Source: Buxus sempervirens (Eukaryota; Streptophyta; Magnoliopsida; Buxales; Buxaceae). From it: 64,000 bases of DNA. Numbering within the stretch: position 1 is the first letter of the stretch; the number at the start of each line of letters is the position of its first letter. The position numbers and the translations under genes are program-made. This document shows positions 56,729 to 64,000 of this stretch, one piece after another. The DNA is taken from positions 18,338,048 to 18,402,047 of the forward strand of contig OX387194.1 of NCBI GenBank assembly GCA_947561395.2, written 5' to 3'. The notes under the pieces are model-generated. The model was not told the DNA's origin. It saw only the letters and a program-made list of their open reading frames with translations, and did not search any database.

Positions 56729-59487
56729 ACAAGTTGGTAAAACTGCAAGGCAGAGAGCAATCCCAAAATCCAAAATCTTCAGGTCTACCATGACCAGGAT
56801 AAGTTGAAATCTACTTTTTGCACCATGCATCCCTGGTAGGAGTGGTCGTTTTGTAAATATTTTAAATGCTTTTTACTTTCATGCAAGCTTTGTAAAAAAC
56901 CTTTTGAAAAACACAAAAAAGAAAAGAAAATACCTTTTGAAAAAATACAAGTGAGTGGTTGGTGATGACATTGCTCTGAGACCATACCCTTTTTGGCAAT
57001 GACCTCGATCATGAAAAGAATGCCGAGCTGTTCAAAGGTGTCTTCAGCTGGATGCAGTACACTGTCCCATGAGAACCTTGACTGAGCCAAAGGCAATCAT
57101 TTCCTGATCCAGATCATAATTTCCCTCCTAACAACCTATCTTTGCAATAGGGTAGAGCGACCCTTGAGAGAAAAAAGGAAAGAGAGCGCAAGAACCGGTT
57201 AAGGGCTGAGGCCAGCTTTAGCATCATGTCTCTAAGAAAGGATGAGAGGCCATCCTTCATACATCCCGAATTATGAGAATCGCTAGTCAAAACACGTTGA
57301 GCTTGATCGTATTATTCAAATACCCGTGTTGTGTCTAGCCACCCCACATTGGGGCAAAGCTACAAAAGAAAATGAAAAGGATGAATAGATTCTTGAATGA
57401 GTTTGCATGAGCATTCCGAGTCGTCACAACTTCTGCAAAAGGATGAAAGGCCATCCTTGCTTTATTTCCCCAGTCTTCAAAATCATATCTCTAGACAAAC
57501 CATTCGAGCCTAATTTTCTTTCTTCTAACCCACTGAGTCATGAATCCTAAATCTGGCGCTGGGTAAAGAAGAGAAGACCTGAATGAGTAGAAACAAAGAA
57601 GAGAAAAAGAAAGTAGAAAACACACTGGGACTTGCTAATCAAAGCAAAAAGCCAAGTTGATCCCAGAGCAAAGGAAAAGAAAGGCAAAAATGCCAGAGGA
57701 AGAAACGAAGGTCATAAAAGACCTCACAAAGAAAAATGAAGGAAAGCAAAAAAGGGTATTGGCGAAGCCCAAGCAGCCAAGAAAATGGTGGAACGTGACT
57801 CAACCCATTTACAAAGAAACTTTGAGCCATATTCCCTTTCTTTCATAAACTAAACACCTCAGCCTTCGTTTCGTCCCATCAAAAGTCCTTTCTGATTGCA
57901 GAAAATGTGATGCTAGAATTCATGCAAGTTAATGATGAAGGAATCTAACAAGAAGAATGAGCTTTGGCAATACACAAAGAAAACCTGAAAATGAAAAGAT
58001 AAGAATTTGGGCCTTATGTCCCTTCATTTCTCAAATTTAAAACCAAGCCAATGTTTCGTCCTAATGAAAAGACCTCTCGGATCTATGGGACATGATGCAC
58101 AAGTCGGCTGAAACCCATAAACCGGGATTGGCACTAACCCAAGGGAAAAGAAAAAGGGAAAAACCTTCAATTGCAAAATCCTAAAACCACCCTAGAAAAT
58201 TGGGTCAAGGTGAGAGAAAATCAAGACAGAGAGAACATCCCTCGAGATGCCCTTCATCTTTTAAGTCCCTGCCGGCACAAGTCGAGAATTTCATGGGAAT
58301 CCGTGTCAAGCACACAATCCCAAAGCCCTTTGAGTTGACAAGGCAACTTACCATGGTCATTGGTCATGCCATTTCTCTTAAAATCGCTTGTACAGATATT
58401 CAAAAAAAAAAAAAAAAAAACTTCATTTCAATCATAAGTGTCTGCACTTTAAACTTTAGATACCTCACTGCTCTGCGAGAATTTTGCAGACCCAGGCGAG
58501 GCAAAAGAATCAGAAAGAAGTCCAGAAGCGCCTTGAAGTCGAGAGCAAGAGAAAGGCAAAGACAGAATGAAGCCAATGCAGTAATATACTAATAGGGAAA
58601 CGGCAAGGACTTCCTTTCCTTTTCCCCGCAGAGCTTTCAAGAAACCTAGAGCAGCACGTCAAGACCGTGCCCAGTCTGAAGAGGCTAGTTTTGCATAAGA
58701 GTGAAAAATCCAAGAAGGCTTCCACAAGCCCCCAATGGAGTAGTCGCTTCTAAAGAAGTCCCAGCACTGGCCTAAATGATGGCCTCCTCCCTGCAAGAAC
58801 AAGAGCAGAAGTCAAAACCTCCAAAAAAGAACCTCGTAGAGAAAAGCCTGATCAAAATCAGACAGATGGCCCTGCCAAAAGAAAGAAACGGCAGAAGAAA
58901 GAAGAGCAGAATGAAGAAGTTTTTTGGGCAAGTTGGCCCCATTTGTAAAATTTTCAATTCCCACTTTTGTAAATAGAATAGGACAGGTGTGTGAGCTCCC
59001 TTGAGGCACCGAGCAGCGCTGAGAGCACCTCCTCACCAAGAGCACCTCCTCCTTCTTCGTTCCTTCCAGTCCCTAATCCAAACCCTTTAAAAAAAAAAAA
59101 AACTGTCCTCAAAAGTCCCAAGTCTAAAAATCTGAAATCTGAAAACACCTAAAAGCTTTAATGGAACAAACAAGAGAAAGAGAAAACTGTTGAGTGCCTT
59201 GAATCAACGTCGAAACAGGTTGGTGAGCTTAAGTCCAACCCCATCCTTTTTTAATCTGAATCAGAAGCTGCTCCCAGAAGCCCGAAGTGGGTGAGCAAAC
59301 TTCGAAATCTTAGTGGAAACCAGTTGGTGTTTTCACTACTTTGGAGATCAACGCTTGTCGTCTCCACCACCCTTTTTTTTTGAAAATCAAGAGGATTTAA
59401 GCTCATCAATCATGTCGGCAGAAATGCAAGGCGCAAAAACAAGGTTCTTTTTTATTCTTTGCCGTTCATCCCCAAGGTGACTCCGGC
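56729..59487 (+). other. Element C 3' untranslated region
   Basis: Noncoding. Carries two copies of the block GAGCC...CTTTCATAAAC...TTTCGTCC (57821-57900, 57999-58090) and two of the GAGGCCATCC...TTGAGC block (57240, 57426). From about 58940 it aligns with A's 3' end (CTTTTGTAAATAGAATAG, AGCTTTAATGGAACAAACAAG, GTCGGCAGAAATGC). Confidence 0.75.
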
Positions 59488-59500
59488 AAAGAGGGACTGC
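59488..59500 (+). promoter_or_regulatory. Element C polypurine tract
   Basis: AAAGAGGGACTGC directly before the 3' LTR, close to A's AAAGAGGGGCAGC. Confidence 0.8.
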
Positions 59501-62500
59501 TGTAAGCACCTCATTTTTGCGTCTCCCAAAATGTAGAAAATGAAATTTTAATTGAAAAGTCAAACTTGAGAAAGTCAAACTTGAGAAAAGTCAAACTTGA
59601 GAAAGTCAAAAAGTTGACTTTTTATCTGGTGCAAATCAGTTGCCATGCTTCCCACCATTGGAAAGAGGATTCCGATGCGATTCTAATGGAACAGAGTTTG
59701 CTCAAATCGGAGTCCAGATGAAGAAGTTATGGACTGGTCAAATCTGAGAAAAGCAGAAATTGATTTTCTGCTAAACCCCAGATCAGCTATTCCATTTGAT
59801 ATCAGCAGAAAGAGCATCTCGACACGATTCCAACGCAACTGAGTTTGCTGGAATCGGGGTCCCGGATAAGGAAATATGAGCAAAATCGGCTCCCGGACGC
59901 GGCCCGGCACTTCTGCTAAAAAACTTGAATTTGCTGCTAAACTGAAATTCAGTGGATTGGGAATCTCGAGCTGATTCCAACGCCACTAAGTTTGCTAAAA
60001 TCGGATATCAGATGAGTGAGTTGTGGGCAGTTGAAGTTTCTGAAAAAACTGCACACGTGGCAAATAGTGAAGAAAGAGCAGCAAAATGAAAAGTTTTGAA
60101 TTAAAAAAATAATATTTTTGCTATAAATCTAATCAAAGTATTTAAAACAAAAGAAAAAGAAAAAAAATTAAAAGATGCATGTGCATCCAAAATTTAAAAC
60201 AAAAAAACCCTAATATAATAATAATAAAAGTACATAAAGAAAAAAAAGAAAATAAAAAAACATGTGGTTGGACGAATTCTCCATGTGGAGAATTCGTCCA
60301 AGCAAACTTAGCCTCCAAGTTTACTTGGAGGCTAAGGAAAGAATGCAATCATGAGTTTTGTTTAAAAAAGGGTATGAATGAAAAAGGGGTTGGCTTTTGG
60401 TGATAAAGTAGGGAAATATTTGCATTTTGGTCATTGCTTATAAAAAGAAAAAACCCTAGCAATTAGGGAGGTCGGCTGATTTTTGTTTGGGGTTCTCCCA
60501 TCTCTCCCAAGCTCCTCCATTCTCTCCCCCATGCTCCTCCACCTCTCCTTGCTCCCTAGTCCCAAGTAGACCACCTAGAAACCTTCTTTCTTCTTCTTGA
60601 TCTTCTTCTCCTTCACTTAAGCCAAATAGGAAGGTGAAGGTGTTGCTTTTGGTGCGTGAAGGTGCTGCCCCAGCACTTCGGTTGGCTTCAAGAGGACCTC
60701 TACGCACAAGAAGAAGGGTCTTCCACCCCAAGGTATCATTCCTTGTTCCCTTTTACACTACATATGTGAAAATGGAGGCATTTCATGATGTTTCATAAGT
60801 ATCGTTCCTCCCATGCTCTCAATCGGTTTCTTTGTTCTTTTTTGAAATGTCTTATATGTGTTCTTGTTTTATTTTCATGGCTGTTGGGTGTGCTTTGCTT
60901 TAGTTTAGAAGGGAGCATGTTCCCTCTCGATTAATCATCTAATGTACCCCCCGAGTAACCCCCCTCTTCCCTTCTTCAAGTGCTTCCTTTCTAAGATGAA
61001 TGGGTGATGTATGTGGGTAGGATGATGAATGTAGCACCTGATGCATGCTAAGTCTATCCTCTGTTGGTTTATTCACATAAGGCCTAGTTGTTGTCGTACA
61101 CAGGCACGGATTGATTATTGTCCAAAATATAGGTTTTGCCCTCTTTAGGATCATGTGAGTATCCCATCTTATTTGCTGTTTTGTATGTGTTAGTCATTGT
61201 TTCGGGTCATGAAAAACCAGCCCATTCGACCTTGTGCCGGCTTCGTAAGCATGCTTACTTGTTCATTCATTAGAAGCATATCTAGGTACCATACATGTGC
61301 TACTACTTAATATGATTTGCATGCATGGAAAACTTGCTTTTTTTCAACTCTTAATGGCCTATCTTGTTCTTCAGTTTGGTTGTAACTTGAACATGTTTAT
61401 GGGTGCTTCGTGTTGTTTTTTTATATAAAGTAATGGTGGGTTCTTAGAAGAAGGAAGGGAATCAAAATAGGGACACTTGAGTCCCTGTTTGTGTGTGGAT
61501 TTGGTTTAGAGAGAGGAGGCAAACCCCTAACCTCCTCCCATCCTCTTAGTTTTCCCTAAAGAGAAGCTCATTCTTCTCTATTTTGGAACCATTGTGGGCC
61601 CACCCAGGGGCCCACACAATCACTGGAACTCCCCAAGAAGCCTAAAAAAACCCAACCCCAGTGGAAAAATCCAAAAAATAGGTTCTGTATGTTGATCCGG
61701 CAACTCAGGCCGGATCAACAGAGATTTATGTGTAGCCGGCATTAGATGCCGGATACACTCAAATCAAGGTGTAGCCGGCTAAAGATGCCGGATACACAGA
61801 GACTTGTGTGTAACCGGCATCTCAGGCCGGCTACACTGCCAGAGTTCTTCCTTTGCTATTTTTGTGATTTTGTGCAATATTTTGAACTGTTTGATCAAAT
61901 CCGGGCGAACCAGAAGGGTTTCCGGGTGACCCGGAAACCCAAAACGGGCCATGGACCGACCCGGTCCAAACTGATTCCAGGTGGGCCTTCCAACGGGGCC
62001 CACCAAGCCCGACCAACTCATTCATGCTTAAATAAGATAAATAAGAGATTTGAGTGGGCCAGACCAATTGAGGCCCACCCAAGCCCTAATTGGGCCATGC
62101 ATGATTAAAGTAGGATGTGGTTTGGCCGAGACCAAGGGTAGGGCCTATCGGGCCCACCAAGCCCATTAACCAACCAAACTTAGGGTTTCAGAACCCTAAC
62201 TCAGGAAGTCTTGGGCTTTCAAGCCCAAGCCCAGGTAAAGGGCCCCAAGCCCAAGGCCTGGCCCGTTTTGGCAAAGGTTAATCAAGAATAACTCAAAACA
62301 CTTGGCAACCAGGGTGAGGCCCACTCAAGGGCCCACAAACAGTCCCGGCCTACTTGTGCATAGAAATCACTTAAATAATCAAACTGGAATTTAAATAAAA
62401 TCAATTCACTTGAACCAAAGCCCAAAGGGCCTCTCAGGTTTAGACTGAGGCCCACCAAGGAGACACGTGGGCTCAACCGAGCCCACCAAGGAATCCGCGG

Positions 62501-62903
62501 GCCTTCCAACGGGGCCCGCCCTATGAGACTCACATCACTTTAATTAAAAAGATAAAATCAAGTGAAGGGACCCATACCACTTTGGCGGTCCCGCCAGACT
62601 TAACCGAATAGAATGCTGGATTAGGAATCGGGTGAGTGAGAGACCAACTAAGTTGACTCAAACCAGGGAAACTTATGGGACCCGTCACTTGACGGGGTGG
62701 ACTGGGGTGTCTACGGACTTCCCCAGACCGCAACCGAGCCCCTACTTAGAATCTCAAAGCCGCAGACCAAAAGCCTTAGTAGAAGAACTTAGGCACCCAG
62801 GTGTCTGCCTGCACCCCATCAGGCAGTGGCGACTCCAAACAAATCCCGAGGCACGCATCGTTTTGCGTGCGCTTCGTCGTGCGACCGAAATCGAGTGCGC
62901 ACA
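59501..62903 (+). repeat. Element C 3' LTR
   Basis: 3403 bases, equal to the 5' LTR except for two substitutions and a 9-base insertion (TAGAAAATG near 59532). U5 primer mimic at 62827-62836. Confidence 0.95.
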
Positions 62904-63905
62904 TTCTGTTTTTCTCTTTTCTTCTAGAATAAGGCCTTTGATTGTATTTGTGTACCCAAACCTATCTCCAAGTACCTCAAGAGTCTCTCTAGTCGTAAAA
63001 CGTGAAGAGAGAGCTAGGGGAAAAGAGAACAGGTGGATCCGTAGGGTAGGCCCCCATGAGCTCTAATTTGTGAGATATGGCTGTTTTTGATATCCTGATC
63101 ATGTTTTAATGATTTTATTTTGAATCTGGATTAATCTTATGAGTTCATGGTGATTATAGCATGAGATCCCCACTTTTTTCTAAAGTTTGGATTTTTCACA
63201 CTTTTGCACCTACAGCACTGTTTTCGTGATTTTTGGGATATTAGGTTAAGATCCTGAATAGATTCAGAAGCCTAAAAATAACTTCTAGGGTTTCATGATG
63301 TGGTTTTTGAGTTTTTTTTCACTTTTGAGAGAAGACCCTACGGTCTAAGTTCTTCCCTTTTGATGTTCTTCATCAACGTGGGTATTTTTGGTTTTTATTT
63401 TTTTGATTTAATGTGAAATTTGGGCTTTATCTATGTCCTGGATTATTCAAGTTCAATTTTGAAATATTTCATAAAAATCATATTTTTCTAGATTTCTAGA
63501 ATTTGACTTGAAGCCAGATTTTTGGATTTTTCACTTTATTTTGGTTTTGTTTGATTTTATCTCAATTTTATGAAACCCTAGGAGTGGTATGATCATATTT
63601 GAAAGTTCTGGATCAATCAGGCTATTCGTATGAAAAAAACCATACATTTTTGTCATTTTTTTATGATTTTTCATGATTTTTGTAGTAAGCCTTTTTTCCT
63701 TTATTTTAACATAAACAATACCTGGCAACCACCTTGTTTAGTTGTTTTTTTAGAGGGTTATTTTTACCTTAAATTTGCCTTTTTGTGCTTATTTGATATT
63801 TTGGTGTCCATTCACACCTAAACAGAATGGTGGCGACTCTTTGTTTTTAATGAACCCCGCGTGATTATGAGGAAGTCATTAAATTGATTTTTCCCATGTC
63901 TCACA
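62904..63905 (+). repeat. Solo LTR D, right part
   Basis: Continues D after element C and ends in TCTCACA, then ATACG. No primer site follows, so D is a single LTR with its own duplication, not a full element. Its first part (62925-63040) is a diverged repeat of 48325-48440. U5 stem CCATTC/GAATGG (63808-63830) and primer mimic TGGCGACTC at 63831-63839. Confidence 0.87.
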
Positions 63906-64000
63906 ATACGGACACAGCTATTTTGTTCAATTTCGTAAAGGGCCAAGATCTAAGCCTTATTTACCCTTCGTACCTCTCTCTGGGAGACTCGATCTATCCT
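63906..64000 (+). repeat. LTR remnant E, right part
   Basis: After the ATACG duplicate, the sequence (CTAAGCCTTATTTAC...TACCTCTCTCT-GGGA-ACT) matches B's LTR at 42994-43035, so D had inserted into another LTR of the same broad family. Continues beyond the window. Confidence 0.65.

Larger units (their letters stand above)
48463..62903 (+). mobile_element. Element C: non-autonomous gag-only Ogre relative
   Basis: 14.4 kb with LTRs 48463-51856 and 59501-62903, tRNA-Arg primer site, polypurine tract and perfect target duplication TTCTG (48458-48462, 62904-62908). The internal region encodes a single intact gag and nothing else. The LTR start, primer site, leader and 3' end align with element A. 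The LTRs differ at two bases (A/C at 49550/60588 and G/A near 51847/62894) and one 9-base insertion. This fits the class of non-autonomous retrotransposons that retain gag. Enzymes would have to be supplied by a partner such as an intact Ogre. Confidence 0.93.

Overview
The window is plant nuclear heterochromatin made almost entirely of nested transposable elements. No host gene, tRNA, rRNA or CRISPR array could be supported. Giant Tat-lineage Ty3/gypsy retrotransposons (Ogre-like and Retand-like, each with a second archaeal-type RNase H before the integrase) and an En/Spm (CACTA) fragment point to a flowering plant; the species cannot be told.

Layout. (1) Element B, a Retand-like Tat element, fills 1-44986. 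Its 5' LTR is cut by the window edge, its 3' LTR is 42579-44986, and it sits in a CACTA element whose right part is 44987-47385. (2) Element A, a 22.7-kb Ogre-like element at 2054-24795 with perfect target duplication ATATG, sits in B's 5' leader. (3) 47386-64000 is an LTR remnant (E) interrupted by a solo LTR (D, duplication ATACG), itself interrupted by element C at 48463-62903 (duplication TTCTG). C is a 14.4-kb Ogre relative that keeps an intact gag but has no protease, reverse transcriptase, RNase H or integrase. By eye the LTR pairs differ at about 0.7% of sites in A (26 substitutions) and B (8 in 1138 bases), and at only 2 bases plus a 9-base indel in C. C is therefore by far the youngest.

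Genes. A carries a sense accessory ORF1, then gag, protease, G-patch, RT, RNase H, archaeal RNase H and integrase, broken by several stops and one frameshift. B has the same gag-pol order, also broken, and downstream of integrase two antisense genes. One is a six-exon plant-mobile-domain gene that is still fully open. The other is the antisense, intron-containing homologue of A's ORF1. C probably depends on an A-type partner: it shares A's LTR start, primer site, leader, 3' end and polypurine tract.

The most interesting signals are structural. Short palindromes of fixed length (21 bp in B/D/E, 25 bp in A/C) stud the LTRs. Arrays of hairpins with compensatory arm changes lie just upstream of gag in all three elements. 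A stem followed by a copy of the first 9-10 bases of the tRNA-Arg primer site lies in U5 of every LTR. Noncoding blocks are shared between Ogre and Retand elements after integrase and before the polypurine tract. In B, an ATG exon inside the LTR joins in frame to gag across predicted splice sites, which would remove the primer binding site from the translated RNA.
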